Assembly (NCBI RefSeq): GCF_026341825.1
Contig: NZ_JAPENY010000001.1
Span: 3,100,001 to 3,164,000 of the forward strand
Length of the DNA: 64,000 bases
Reading direction: 5' to 3'
Origin: Streptomyces sp. NBC_00620
GTDB lineage: Bacteria > Actinomycetota > Actinomycetes > Streptomycetales > Streptomycetaceae
Part shown: one piece after another, positions 52,211 to 60,453 of the stretch
How the letters are laid out: every line of letters starts with the position of its first letter
How positions within the stretch are numbered: the stretch's first letter is position 1
Made by a program: the position numbers and the translations under genes
Notes under the pieces: model-generated
Told to the model about the DNA's origin: nothing
Database searches by the model: none
Seen by the model: the letters and a program-made list of their open reading frames with translations, nothing else

Positions 52211-53497
52211 CTACGCTTTCGTGACGTCCTCGCGCTCGTCGTCCGGCTCCCGCCCCGGCGTCTTCAGGTCGAACTTGGTGATCGCGAAGCGGAAGATCGC
52301 GTAGTACACGACGGCGAAACACAGCCCGATCGGGATGATCGCCCAGGGTTTCGTCGCCAGGTTCCAGTTGATGACGTAGTCGATCAGACCGGCCGAGAAG
52401 CTGAAGCCGTCATGGACCCCCAGGCCCCAGGTCACCGCCATCGACACACCCGTGAGCACCGCGTGCACCGCGTACAGCAGCGGCGCGATGAACAGGAACG
52501 AGTACTCGATCGGCTCGGTGATACCCGTGACGAACGAGGTCAGTGCGACCGAGAGCATCAGACCGCCAACCTCCTTGCGGCGATGGGGCTTTGCGCAGTG
52601 CGTCATCGCCAGACAGGCGGCCGGCAGCGCGAACATCATGATCGGGAAGAAGCCCGAAGTGAACTGGCCCGCGTTCGGGTCACCCGCCAGGAACATGTTG
52701 ATGTCACCGTGCACGATCGTCCCGTCCGGCTTGGTGTAACTGCCGAACTGGAACCAGATGGGCACGTTCAGGAACTGGTGCAGACCGATCACCAGCAGCG
52801 CCCGGTTGGCGATACCGAACACACCCGCACCCCAGGCGCCGAGCCCGACCAGCCAGTCGCTGAAGTTCTCCAGACCGTCACCGATCGGCGGCCACACCCA
52901 CAGACACAGCGCGGCGAACGCGATCGCGACGAACGACATGATGATCGGCACGAGCCGGCGGCCGTTGAAGAAGCCGAGCCAGTCGACCAGCTTCGTACGG
53001 TGGAAACGCTGCCAGAAGTACGCGGACAGCAACCCGATGATGATGCCGCCGAAGACCCCCGGGTTCTGGTACGAGAAGGTGGCCACCGCGCCGTCCGACG
53101 CCTGGCAGCCGGCCGCCACCTTCTGCGCCCCGCTCACGCAGTCGATCGGGAACTGGCGCAGCACGTTGTAGTAGACGAGGAACCCCGCGACCGCCGCCAG
53201 CGCGGTCGACCCGTCCGACTTCTTCGCCATCCCGATGGACACGCCCACACAGAACAGCATCGGCAGACCGAGCGACCCGTCGAGCAGCGCGCCACCGGCA
53301 CCCGCCATCACCTTGGACACGTTCGTCCAGCCGAGGCCGTCGGCGCCGAACACATCCGGCTGGCCCAGTCGGTTGAGAATGCCAGCGGCCGGCAGTACGG
53401 CGATGGGGAGTTGGAGACTGCGGCCCATCTTCTGCAAACCCTGGAACAGGTTGTTCCAGCGGGTGCGCGCGGGTACGGCGGCGCTGCTGGCACTCAT
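52211..53497 (-). CDS. nagE1: PTS EIIC N-acetylglucosamine-type permease, NagE1
   Basis: The 428-residue EIIC is a close paralogue of the neighbouring NagE2 (shared FFNGRRLVPIIM, GLHQFLNVPIWFQFG, GITEPIEYSFLFIAPLLYAVHAVLTG). It contains an extra loop after the third helix with two cysteines (IDCVSGAQKVAAGCQASDG) that NagE2 lacks. The ATG follows GGAGG. It is divergent from nagF with a single DasR site between them. In S. coelicolor NagE1 contributes little to GlcNAc uptake, so a related amino sugar may be the true substrate. That is inference. Confidence 0.88.
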   Translation of the reverse strand: MSASSAAVPARTRWNNLFQGLQKMGRSLQLPIAVLPAAGILNRLGQPDVFGADGLGWTNVSKVMAGAGGALLDGSLGLPMLFCVGVSIGMAKKSDGSTALAAVAGFLVYYNVLRQFPIDCVSGAQKVAAGCQASDGAVATFSYQNPGVFGGIIIGLLSAYFWQRFHRTKLVDWLGFFNGRRLVPIIMSFVAIAFAALCLWVWPPIGDGLENFSDWLVGLGAWGAGVFGIANRALLVIGLHQFLNVPIWFQFGSYTKPDGTIVHGDINMFLAGDPNAGQFTSGFFPIMMFALPAACLAMTHCAKPHRRKEVGGLMLSVALTSFVTGITEPIEYSFLFIAPLLYAVHAVLTGVSMAVTWGLGVHDGFSFSAGLIDYVINWNLATKPWAIIPIGLCFAVVYYAIFRFAITKFDLKTPGREPDDEREDVTKA

Positions 53498-53539
53498 CGG
53501 CGTCCTCCGGACGGAACCGGGTTTGGCGCCCGTTCGTCA

Positions 53540-53555
53540 ACTGGTGTAGACCAGT
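53540..53555. promoter_or_regulatory. DasR-responsive element between nagE1 and nagF
   Basis: ACTGGTGTAGACCAGT differs from the dre consensus at one position. It lies 43 bases before nagE1 and about 120 before nagF, so it may control both. Confidence 0.9.
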
Positions 53556-53672
53556 CTGCGAACGGTCGCGCTGTCGTGAACGCCATGATTCGGCACCCAC
53601 GACATGACCGCTCGCGAAGATGGGCCAACTGTGGGTTACTGCGAAAAAGCGGTTCGGATCAGGGAGTAGGAC

Positions 53673-53906
53673 ATGGCCACCAAGGCTGAGAAGATCGTCG
53701 CCGGGCTCGGCGGCATCGAGAACATCGAAGAGGTCGAAGGCTGCATCACCCGCCTCCGCACCGAGGTCATCGACCCGAGCAAGGTCGACGAAGCCGCCCT
53801 GAAGGCCGCCGGCGCCCACGGCGTCGTCAAGATGGGCACCGCCATCCAGGTCGTCATCGGCACCGACGCCGACCCGATCGCGGCGGACATCGAAGACATG
53901 ATGTGA
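53673..53906 (+). CDS. nagF: PTS EIIB component for N-acetylglucosamine, NagF
   Basis: The 77-residue protein is a stand-alone glucose-family EIIB with the phosphorylated Cys24 in EVEGCITRLRTEV. It carries phosphate from EIIA (Crr, encoded elsewhere) to GlcNAc bound by NagE2. GGGAGTAGGA precedes the ATG. In many bacteria EIIB is fused to EIIC; the split form is typical of streptomycetes. The gene is divergent from nagE1 and is followed by a terminator. Confidence 0.95.
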   Translation: MATKAEKIVAGLGGIENIEEVEGCITRLRTEVIDPSKVDEAALKAAGAHGVVKMGTAIQVVIGTDADPIAADIEDMM

Positions 53907-53941
53907 ACCACCACGATTTGTGAGCCCACGCGGCTCACCCC

Positions 53942-53977
53942 TGAGGGGCTGCTTCCCTAACCGGCGGCAGCCCCTCA
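53942..53977 (+). terminator. Terminator of nagF
   Basis: A perfect 11-bp stem, TGAGGGGCTGC with its complement, and a 14-base loop, between nagF and rph. Confidence 0.8.
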
Positions 53978-54002
53978 CCCGTATACGGCTAGGCTCATCG
54001 CC

Positions 54003-54737
54003 ATGTCTCGAATCGACGGCCGCACCCCCGAACAGCTGCGCCCCATCACCATCCAGCGTGGCTGGAGCAAGCACGCCGAGGGCTCCGTCCTCGTCTCCTT
54101 CGGCGACACCAAGGTCTTCTGCACCGCCTCCGTCACCGAAGGCGTCCCGCGCTGGCGCAAGGGCAGCGGCGAGGGCTGGGTCACCGCCGAATACTCGATG
54201 CTCCCGCGCGCCACCAACACCCGCGGCGACCGCGAATCAGTCCGCGGCAAGATCGGCGGCCGCACCCACGAGATCTCCCGCCTCATCGGCCGCTCCCTGC
54301 GCGCCGTCATCGACTACAAGGCGCTCGGCGAGAACACCATCGTCCTCGACTGCGACGTCCTCCAGGCCGACGGCGGCACCCGCACCGCGGCGATCACCGG
54401 CGCGTACGTCGCCCTCGCCGACGCCATCACCTGGGCCCAGGGCAAGAAGCTCGTCAAGGCCGGCCGTCAGCCGCTCACCGGCACCGTGTCCGCCGTCTCC
54501 GTCGGCATCGTCGGCGGAGTCCCGCTCCTCGACCTCTGCTACGAAGAGGACGTACGGGCCGACACCGACATGAACGTCGTCTGCACCGGCGACGGCCGCT
54601 TCGTCGAAGTCCAGGGCACCGCCGAGGCAGAGCCCTTCGACCGCAAGGAACTCAACGCCCTCCTCGACCTCGCGGTCGCGGGCTGCGACGAGCTCGCGGC
54701 CGTACAGCGCGCGGCACTTGAGGCAACCACGCCTTAA
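54003..54737 (+). CDS. rph: Ribonuclease PH
   Basis: The 244-residue protein is full-length RNase [34 protein letters not shown], the phosphate site region [29 protein letters not shown], and [20 protein letters not shown]. It trims tRNA 3' ends using phosphate. A TAGGCT -10-like box at 53990 lies 7 bases before the ATG, so the mRNA is probably leaderless. The rph-rdgB pairing, with one small gene between, is conserved in bacteria. Confidence 0.96.
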   Translation: MSRIDGRTPEQLRPITIQRGWSKHAEGSVLVSFGDTKVFCTASVTEGVPRWRKGSGEGWVTAEYSMLPRATNTRGDRESVRGKIGGRTHEISRLIGRSLRAVIDYKALGENTIVLDCDVLQADGGTRTAAITGAYVALADAITWAQGKKLVKAGRQPLTGTVSAVSVGIVGGVPLLDLCYEEDVRADTDMNVVCTGDGRFVEVQGTAEAEPFDRKELNALLDLAVAGCDELAAVQRAALEATTP

Positions 54738-54843
54738 CCCTTCGCGTTCTAAGAGGTACGGGCGTACGGTCCAGCCGTGCGCCCCAGCCGACCCCGACAC
54801 GGGGTCGAGCGCATCCATCATGCCCACGGGGAGGGACCGTTCC

Positions 54844-55236
54844 ATGGCCGCGCGCCACCGTCGCCGCACCGCCGCATTCGCCGTCATCGCCGCACTCGTC
54901 GCCATACCGGCGGCCACCGGCTGCGACGCCGTCAACAAGGCCCTGGACTGCGTCCAGACCGCCGACGCCATCGCCGACAGCGTCACCGACCTCCAGCAGG
55001 CCGTCGAGAACGCGGCGAACGACCCGACGCAGACCGCAGAGTCCCTCGACGCGATCGACAAGAACCTCGACGAGATCGGCGACAAGACCGACAACACCGA
55101 CGTCAACAAGGCCGTCGACGACCTCAACAAGGCCGTCGACAACGTCCGTACGGCCATTGAGAACGGCGACGAGACGCCCGACATCAGCCCGGTCACCGAC
55201 GCGGCCGGCGAACTGACGAAGGTCTGCACGCCGTAA
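54844..55236 (+). CDS. Small exported coiled-coil protein, probable lipoprotein
   Basis: The 130-residue protein has a basic n-region (AARHRRRTAAF), a hydrophobic core and a lipobox-like AATGC, so it is probably a lipoprotein. The mature part is an acidic helix with heptad-like repeats (DLQQAVENAANDPTQTAESLDAIDKNLDEIGDKTD, DVNKAVDDLNKAVDNV, given here as parts), with a closing cysteine pair candidate (C at 24-25 of the mature region and in KVCTP). GGGAGGGA precedes the ATG. It is inserted between rph and rdgB. The function is unknown. Confidence 0.7.
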   Translation: MAARHRRRTAAFAVIAALVAIPAATGCDAVNKALDCVQTADAIADSVTDLQQAVENAANDPTQTAESLDAIDKNLDEIGDKTDNTDVNKAVDDLNKAVDNVRTAIENGDETPDISPVTDAAGELTKVCTP

Positions 55237-55269
55237 CCGTCACGCGGGGGCTTGGGGATACTGATGGGC

Positions 55270-55872
55270 ATGACCCGCCTGATCCTCGCCACCCGCAACG
55301 CCGGAAAACTCACCGAGCTGAAGGCGATCCTCGCCGACGCAGGTCTCACTCACGACCTCGTCGGCGCGGACGCCTACCCCGACATCCCCGACGTCAAGGA
55401 AACCGGCGTCACCTTCGCCGAGAACGCCCTGTTGAAGGCCCACGCCCTGGCTCAGGCCACGGGCCTCCCGGCCGTCGCCGACGACTCCGGCCTCTGTGTC
55501 GACGTCCTGGGCGGCGCCCCCGGCATCTTCTCCGCCCGCTGGGCGGGCCGCCACGGCGACGACGCCGCCAACCTGAACCTCCTCCTGGCCCAGCTGGGCG
55601 ACATCGCCGACGAGCACCGCGGCGCCCACTTCGCCTGCGCGGCGGCCCTCGCCCTGCCGGACGGCACGGAGCGGGTGGTCGAGGGCCGGCTGCGGGGTTC
55701 ACTCCGGCACGCTCCCGTCGGCACGAACGGGTTCGGGTACGACCCGATCCTCCAGCCGGAGGGGGAGACACGGACCTGCGCGGAGCTGTCGGCCGAGGAG
55801 AAGAACGCGATCAGCCATCGGGGGAAGGCGTTCAGGGGGTTGGTGCCGGTGGTCCGGGAGTTGCTGGGCTGA
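55270..55872 (+). CDS. rdgB: Non-canonical purine NTP pyrophosphatase (dITP/XTP)
   Basis: The 200-residue protein is an Ham1/RdgB enzyme: MTRLILATRNAGKLTELKAIL, GVTFAENALLKAHALAQATGLPAVADDSGLCVDVLGGAPGIFSAR (nucleotide and metal site), NGFGYDPILQP and KNAISHRGKAF. It removes dITP, ITP and XTP to protect nucleic acids. ATG 55270 gives the standard N-terminus; ATGs at 55252 and 55264 are also in frame. A terminator hairpin separates it from tRNA-Leu on the other strand. Confidence 0.95.
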   Translation: MTRLILATRNAGKLTELKAILADAGLTHDLVGADAYPDIPDVKETGVTFAENALLKAHALAQATGLPAVADDSGLCVDVLGGAPGIFSARWAGRHGDDAANLNLLLAQLGDIADEHRGAHFACAAALALPDGTERVVEGRLRGSLRHAPVGTNGFGYDPILQPEGETRTCAELSAEEKNAISHRGKAFRGLVPVVRELLG

Positions 55873-55888
55873 AGGCGGATACGGGTAC

Positions 55889-55916
55889 GGCCTGCGAATC
55901 CTTCGATTCGCAGGCC
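55889..55916. terminator. Bidirectional terminator between rdgB and tRNA-Leu
   Basis: A perfect 12-bp stem GGCCTGCGAATC with its complement and a CTTC tetraloop, followed by GTTT. Confidence 0.9.
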
Positions 55917-55924
55917 GTTTACTG

Positions 55925-56009
55925 TGCGGCGGAAGGGATTCGAACCCTCAAGCCGTTTCACGGGCCACAGATCCTAAGTCTGCTGCGTCGCCTGTTGCGC
56001 CACCGCCGC
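55925..56009 (-). tRNA. tRNA-Leu (anticodon UAG)
   Basis: On the minus strand a class II tRNA folds with acceptor GCGGCGG/CCGCCGC, anticodon loop CTTAGGA (anticodon UAG), a long variable arm (GGCCCGTGAAACGGCTT region) and T-arm GTTCGAATC. It reads CUA/CUG-type leucine codons. It is not bldA, which has anticodon UAA. Confidence 0.93.
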
Positions 56010-56150
56010 TAGACGCCTGTCATCGTACCGGGCGGGCGGCTCCCGGTGCGCGGGGGTTTATGTCACGCCGTTTCCCGGCTTCGACTGCCTCCCCTGCACC
56101 CACTCCGTATTTCAGGACCGGAAGAGGGGGCGGCGGCTAGCGTTCGGTGC

Positions 56151-56870
56151 ATGACGGTGGAGTTCGACGTCGGTGCGGAACTGGCGGCTGTTGCGGATGA
56201 GGCGGGCGTCCGGCGGTTCATCGAGGGCTTCGCCCGGCACTGGCGTGAGCCGATCGGTGCCGGCGACGGCTGCTCGTTCGAGGAGCTGACCGACACCGAA
56301 TGGCGGCTGGGCACGCCGCTGCCGATCGCACTGTGGGATGCGTACGGGCTACTGGGGAAACGTACGGACCTGACCAGTGTCCAGGACCAGTTGCTCTCCT
56401 TGGAGCAGCTGCGTATCGAGGACGGCGCTCTGGTGTTCCGACGGGAGAACCAGTCGGTCGCCGAGTGGGCCGTCCGGCGGGAGGACCTGGAGACGGACGA
56501 CCCGCCCGTGGTCTTCCGCCGCATGGACTCCAACGCACGTGACTGGTCGGGTTTCCTCGACCGGTTCTCGCTCGCCTGCATCGAGATGGTGCTGTCCGAG
56601 TCGCTCGTCGCATACGACGGGACGCGCGCGGACAATCGCCCTGTCGAGGAGCCCGAAACCTTCGAGGCACCACGGGGATTCGAGCGTCTGGCTCTGCCTG
56701 ACTATCCGATGTGGGCTGTAGAGGGAGGCACGGTCCGCTGGTTCGCGTCACCCGACGTTCTGCTCCGCGTGGACGCCGGTGACTGGCTGTGGGCCCTGGG
56801 CCGGACCGCGCCCGCCCTGGACGCCGTACGCGAACTGCTCCCCGGCGACTGGATCAACCGGCCTTCGTGA
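56151..56870 (+). CDS. SMI1/KNR4 (SUKH)-like protein
   Basis: The 239-residue protein has the layout of the SUKH fold: TEWRLGTPLPIALWDAYGLLGKR (edge helix after a short strand), then LEQLRIEDGALVFRRENQSVAEWAVRREDLE. The C-terminal part (YPMWAVEGGTVRWFASPDVLLRV) repeats strand-rich elements. SUKH proteins often neutralise toxins or bind partners. No toxin gene is adjacent. A TAGCGT -10-like box lies 7 bases before the ATG, so the start is probably leaderless. This is the second SUKH-type gene in the window and is only distantly like the first. Confidence 0.65.
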   Translation: MTVEFDVGAELAAVADEAGVRRFIEGFARHWREPIGAGDGCSFEELTDTEWRLGTPLPIALWDAYGLLGKRTDLTSVQDQLLSLEQLRIEDGALVFRRENQSVAEWAVRREDLETDDPPVVFRRMDSNARDWSGFLDRFSLACIEMVLSESLVAYDGTRADNRPVEEPETFEAPRGFERLALPDYPMWAVEGGTVRWFASPDVLLRVDAGDWLWALGRTAPALDAVRELLPGDWINRPS

Positions 56871-56900
56871 TGAGTCGGCCGTGGGCAAGCCCGGAGGAGG

Positions 56901-57221
56901 TCAGTGCCCCGACGTCACCTTCAGCCCCACCACGGCCACCAGCAGCAGACACACGAAGAAGATCCGGGCGGCGGTCGCCGGCTCACCGAGTACGGCCATG
57001 CCCAGCACCGCCGCCCCGGCCGCACCGATCCCGACCCACACGCCGTAGGCGGTTCCGATGGGCAGGGACTTCGCGGCGTACGACAGCAGCAGCATGCTCG
57101 CGACGATGCCCGCGCCGGTGAGGACGCTCGGCACCAGCCGCGTGAAACCGTCCGTGTACTTCATCCCGATCGACCAGCCGACTTCGAGCAGACCGGCGAC
57201 GAGCAGCAGAACCCAAGCCAT
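56901..57221 (-). CDS. gdx: Small multidrug resistance family guanidinium exporter (Gdx/SugE)
   Basis: The 106-residue protein has four membrane helices. Helix 1 reads WVLLLVAGLLEVGWSIGMKYTDGF, with the central Glu of the SMR family in the GLLEVxW context and the KYTxGF that mark the Gdx branch, not EmrE. KSLPIGTAYGVWVGIGAAGAA follows. Gdx proteins export guanidinium against protons as antiparallel dimers. GGAGG lies before the ATG at 57221. A likely guanidine-III riboswitch sits in the 5' leader, which supports this assignment over general drug export. Confidence 0.9.
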   Translation of the reverse strand: MAWVLLLVAGLLEVGWSIGMKYTDGFTRLVPSVLTGAGIVASMLLLSYAAKSLPIGTAYGVWVGIGAAGAAVLGMAVLGEPATAARIFFVCLLLVAVVGLKVTSGH

Positions 57222-57253
57222 GAGAGGCACCTCCGTGATGGAACAACAGGGGT

Positions 57254-57306
57254 GCGTCGTCTTTGCTGGTGTTTTTACCGGTCCCGGTACGGCGCGTCTC
57301 GTCGGG
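57254..57306 (-). promoter_or_regulatory. Guanidine-III (ykkC-III) riboswitch, probable
   Basis: On the minus strand the leader reads CCCGACGAGACGCGCCGUACC, then GGGACCGGU, a short insert, and AAAGACGACGC. The ACGAG-N2-GCGCCGUACC block and the terminal AAGACG-GC motif match the guanidine-III class, with a variable insert between. GCGCCGU can pair with ACGACGC with one C-A mismatch. It lies 33 bases before the gdx start, so it could expose the ribosome site on ligand binding. The class call is from recalled consensus. Confidence 0.7.
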
Positions 57307-57501
57307 GTTCTTCAAAGGTAGCAAATCACCGGCAAAAGGGGCTGGTGACGATGGTCACCAGCTCCTGTGGTGCGCAGCGGGCCCCGGTGGCCTGCAAATC
57401 ACCACCCGTTCAACTCCGTTGCCAGCATTGGGATTTACTTGATCCCAGCCCCGGGGACCACGACGTACACAGACGTGACAGACGTACACACAGGAGTGTC
57501 C

Positions 57502-58335
57502 ATGACTGACGAATCAGCGAACTCCGAGAAGCCCGAGATCTCCGACCAGGAGGCGCTCTCCAAGATCGACACGACGGTGCCGCAGTCGGCCCGGATCTGG
57601 AACTACTGGCTGGGAGGGAAGGACAACTACGAGGTCGACCGCATCGCCGGTGACGCGTTCCGCGAGATCTTCCCGGGCATCGAGACCGGCGCCCGCGCCG
57701 CCCGTTACTTCCTCGCCCGCGCCGTCCGTCATCTGGCCGCCGAGGAGGGGATCCGCCAGTTCCTCGACATAGGCACCGGACTGCCCAACGTGGACAACAC
57801 CCACCAGATCGCCCAGCGGGTGGCCCCCGATTCCCGGATCGTCTACGTCGACAACGACCCCCTGGTGCTGGCACACGCCCGTGCGCTGCTCGTCAGTACC
57901 CCTGAAGGCGTCACCAACTACGTCGACGCCGATCTGCGCGACCCGGACACGATCGTGCGGGAAGCCGCGAAGACGCTGGACTTCGACCAGCCCGTCGCGC
58001 TCATGCTGATGGGCATCCTGGGCCACATCGAGGACCATGACGAGGCCCGCGCGATCGTGCGGCAGCTGGTGGACGCGCTGCCCTCGGGCAGCTACCTCGT
58101 GCAGTACGACAGCACCGACACCAGTGACGACTACGTGAACGCCATCCAGCAGTACAACGAGGGCGGCTCGATCCCGTACATCCTCCGCAGCCCCGAGCAG
58201 ATCGCGCGCTACTTCGACGGTCTGGAGCTGCTCGAACCGGGCGTGGCATCGTGCTCGCGGTGGCGCCCTGACACCGAAGCGCTGGGGCTCCCCGCGGAGG
58301 TGCATCAGTACGGCGGCGTGGCCCTCAAGCGCTGA
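57502..58335 (+). CDS. SAM-dependent methyltransferase, DUF574-type
   Basis: The 277-residue protein has the features of the actinobacterial DUF574 methyltransferases: PQSARIWNYWLGGKDNYEVDR at the N-terminus, the SAM loop FLDIGTGLPNVDNTHQ, VYVDNDPLVLAHARALL, and the C-terminal SRWRPD. These genes are expanded in streptomycetes, and their substrates are not known. AGGAG lies before the ATG. It converges on an XRE/DUF5753 regulator gene. The family and fold are sure; the reaction beyond methyl transfer is not. Confidence 0.88.
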   Translation: MTDESANSEKPEISDQEALSKIDTTVPQSARIWNYWLGGKDNYEVDRIAGDAFREIFPGIETGARAARYFLARAVRHLAAEEGIRQFLDIGTGLPNVDNTHQIAQRVAPDSRIVYVDNDPLVLAHARALLVSTPEGVTNYVDADLRDPDTIVREAAKTLDFDQPVALMLMGILGHIEDHDEARAIVRQLVDALPSGSYLVQYDSTDTSDDYVNAIQQYNEGGSIPYILRSPEQIARYFDGLELLEPGVASCSRWRPDTEALGLPAEVHQYGGVALKR

Positions 58336-58374
58336 AACCCGCCGCCGACAGGCGGGGTGGCTCTCGGCCCACTC

Positions 58375-58402
58375 GGCGTCCGCCGCTGACGCGGCGGATG
58401 CC
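58375..58402. terminator. Bidirectional terminator
   Basis: GGCGTCCGCCGC pairs with GCGGCGGATGCC (one G-U) around TGAC, between the convergent methyltransferase and XRE genes. Confidence 0.8.
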
Positions 58403-58432
58403 GGGCGCGCGCCGTTGGCCGGGCGGGACGAC

Positions 58433-59338
58433 TCAGGTTTCCTGAAGGATGCGCTGGAGGATCGTTCGAGTCGCGTCCGGTGACTCGGCCGCGACGACCA
58501 GGCGGTTCATGACGTCCCAGTAGTACTCGATCTCGGCCGGCTTGTCGGGATAGAGGGCGCTCGCGAGCTGTTCGAGGTAGACCATGTCGGGCAGCTGGCC
58601 GCCGGGCAGGCGGACGATGGTCACCGGACCGCGGGCCGCGGCGTGGCCGCCGGCGAGGAACGACATGATCTGGACGGTGACGTGCGGGAGTTGGCAGATC
58701 TCCAGGAGATGCCGGAGCTGGGCGCGCATCGTGCCGGCGCCGCCCACCGGGCGACGGAGTGCCGCCTCGTCGATCACGGCCCACAGTTGAGGCCCTCGTT
58801 GCCGGTGCAGGGTCTGCCGGCGCTTCATCCGTAAGGTGACCCGCCGGTCGGTCTCCTCCGCGTCGGCGCCCGGGTGGGTGAGCCGGATGGCGGCGCGGGC
58901 GTAGTCGGGGGTCTGCAGGAGGTCCGGAACGGCCTGGGGCTCGAAGCAGCGGATGACACTCGCCGCCTGTTCGGCCCCGAGGTAGGCCTGCATCCAGGCG
59001 GGCACCACGTCGTTGTACGGCTGCCACCAGCCGGAGGTGTTGGACTGCTCGGCCAGGGCCAGCAGGGTGGCGCGCTCGGCGTCGTCCGTGACTCCGTAGA
59101 GAGTGAGCAGGTCGGCCACGTCGCGCATTTTGAATCCGTGGCGGCCCCACTCCAGTCGGCTGATCTTCGACTGGGAGGCGCGGATGGCCTCGCCCGCGAC
59201 CTCGCGGGAGATGTTCTGGTGCTCCCGCAGTCGGCGCAGCCGTGCGCCCAGCACCATGCGCGGCACCGCGGGCCCCGCCGACCGGTCGTCCAGGACGCGG
59301 CTGACGGTGGGTGTACGCACGGCTTCTTCGGCGTCCAT
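58433..59338 (-). CDS. XRE family helix-turn-helix regulator with DUF5753 domain
   Basis: The 301-residue protein has an N-terminal HTH (LGARLRRLREHQNISREVAGEAIRASQSKISRLEWGRHG, recognisable as an XRE fold) and a C-terminal DUF5753 domain (LLTLYGV, FEPQAVPDLLQTPDYARA, QLWAVIDEAALRRPVGG, VTIVRLPGG). This pairing is abundant in Streptomyces, usually next to a DUF397 gene as a regulatory toxin-antitoxin-like pair. Here no DUF397 gene is adjacent. ATG 59338 is preceded by GGAG; the long open frame upstream is not coding. The target is unknown. Confidence 0.85.
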   Translation of the reverse strand: MDAEEAVRTPTVSRVLDDRSAGPAVPRMVLGARLRRLREHQNISREVAGEAIRASQSKISRLEWGRHGFKMRDVADLLTLYGVTDDAERATLLALAEQSNTSGWWQPYNDVVPAWMQAYLGAEQAASVIRCFEPQAVPDLLQTPDYARAAIRLTHPGADAEETDRRVTLRMKRRQTLHRQRGPQLWAVIDEAALRRPVGGAGTMRAQLRHLLEICQLPHVTVQIMSFLAGGHAAARGPVTIVRLPGGQLPDMVYLEQLASALYPDKPAEIEYYWDVMNRLVVAAESPDATRTILQRILQET

Positions 59339-59459
59339 GGGCATGCTCCCTGGCGGTGGACGCAGCTCTGCCCGCCCCCGAACGCTGCGGCTTGTCATCC
59401 TAGTTGACCGAGTCCAAGGGGAACCCCGTTCCCCACTTTCCAAGGTCGCAAGGGGCACA

Positions 59460-59497
59460 AAGAAACCGCAGGTCAGATGTCTGACATGCGGTTTCTT
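59460..59497. terminator. Nested palindrome between the GroES-like and XRE genes
   Basis: The outer arms AAGAAACCGCA and TGCGGTTTCTT enclose GTCAGA-TG-TCTGAC. It can form one long hairpin ending in TTCTT on either strand. It probably ends the minus-strand GroES-like transcript, and it may also be an operator for the XRE gene, which starts about 120 bases away. Confidence 0.65.
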
Positions 59498-59569
59498 CCG
59501 GAGCCCTCCGGCGGATTCGAGCCGACGGCCCACGCACAACTCACACACAGTCCACGCAGGGCCCGCGCA

Positions 59570-59929
59570 CTACAGGTACAGGCCGGTCGAGTCCTCTGAT
59601 CCCTCGAAACGGTCCGCGGCCACGGCGTGCAGATCCCGCTCGCGCATCAGCACGTACGCGGTCCCGCGCACCTCGACTTCGGCGCGGTCCTCGGGGTCGT
59701 AGAGGACGCGGTCGCCCGGTTCCACCGTCCGTACGTTCTGTCCGACCGCCACGACGTCGGCCCAGGCGAGACGGCGGCCGACGGCCGCCGTCGCGGGGAT
59801 CAGGATGCCGCCGCCGGAACGCCGCTCGCCCTCGGCGGCGTCCTGCCGCACCAGCACGCGATCGTGCAGCATGCGGATGGGCAACTTGTCGTCGTGGTGG
59901 GTGCTCTGCTTGTCCCGGTTGGCGCTCAC
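59570..59929 (-). CDS. GroES-like co-chaperonin family protein, divergent
   Basis: The 119-residue protein has the GroES fold: PIRMLHDRVLVRQDAAEGERRSGGGILIPATA (mobile loop region), ADVVAVGQNVRTVEPGDRVLYDPEDRAEVEVRG, and YVLMRERDLHAV. It has ~18 extra residues at the N-terminus and a C-terminal tail beyond normal GroES. There is no groEL beside it, so it is not the primary co-chaperonin. Its partner could be one of several GroEL proteins in streptomycetes. The start is GTG 59929. Confidence 0.82.
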   Translation of the reverse strand: MSANRDKQSTHHDDKLPIRMLHDRVLVRQDAAEGERRSGGGILIPATAAVGRRLAWADVVAVGQNVRTVEPGDRVLYDPEDRAEVEVRGTAYVLMRERDLHAVAADRFEGSEDSTGLYL

Positions 59930-59972
59930 GCCCCGAACCTACCTGCCTTCGAGCGGTCCGTACGCCGTCGGG

Positions 59973-60311
59973 TCAGCGCTTGCGCCGACGCGAGCCGACG
60001 ACGAGCAGCCCGACGATTCCGGCCACGACCAGGGCCACCGGCACGACGCGCTCGAGCCGCGGTGCGCCCTCCTCGGTGACGAACTGCCCCTTCACATCGC
60101 TGACGACCCGGTTGACGCCGACGTACGCGCGCCCGAGCGTGTGATCGATGTTGGAGGCGACCTTGGCCTTGGCGTCCCCGACGATCGTCTTCGGGTGCAC
60201 GCGCACACCGATCTCGTCGAGCGTCTCGGCGAGGGTTTCGCGGCGGCGCTTGATGTCCGCCTCGATCTGCGCCGGAGTCCTGGTATCCGACGTGTCCGAC
60301 GTGTCCGGCAC
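59973..60311 (-). CDS. DUF3618 family membrane protein
   Basis: The 112-residue protein has a soluble DUF3618 part (TPAQIEADIKRRRETLAETLDEIGVRVHPKTIVGDAKAK, helical) and one C-terminal membrane helix (VVPVALVVAGIVGLLVVG) ending in a basic RRRKR tail. The GTG start at 60311 follows GGAGG. Family members sit at the membrane with their N-terminus in the cytoplasm, and no enzymatic role is known. It is divergent from bcp, an arrangement frequent in streptomycetes. Confidence 0.85.
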   Translation of the reverse strand: MPDTSDTSDTRTPAQIEADIKRRRETLAETLDEIGVRVHPKTIVGDAKAKVASNIDHTLGRAYVGVNRVVSDVKGQFVTEEGAPRLERVVPVALVVAGIVGLLVVGSRRRKR

Positions 60312-60453
60312 CGCGCTGCCTCCGTGGTCGTGTTCTGGCCCTTTACTTCCGACAGTCTGTCAGCTCGGGCGGCGACGCACCCCTCGGCACCCCCATTACG
60401 CTCGTTCCGTAGTTCCGTAACCCGCATCCACCCCCCGGCCACGTGAGGTACCG

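Noticed and set aside
55925..56009. tRNA-Leu considered as bldA
   Set aside because: The anticodon loop CTTAGGA gives UAG, not UAA, so this tRNA does not read the TTA codons noted in the PKS cluster.
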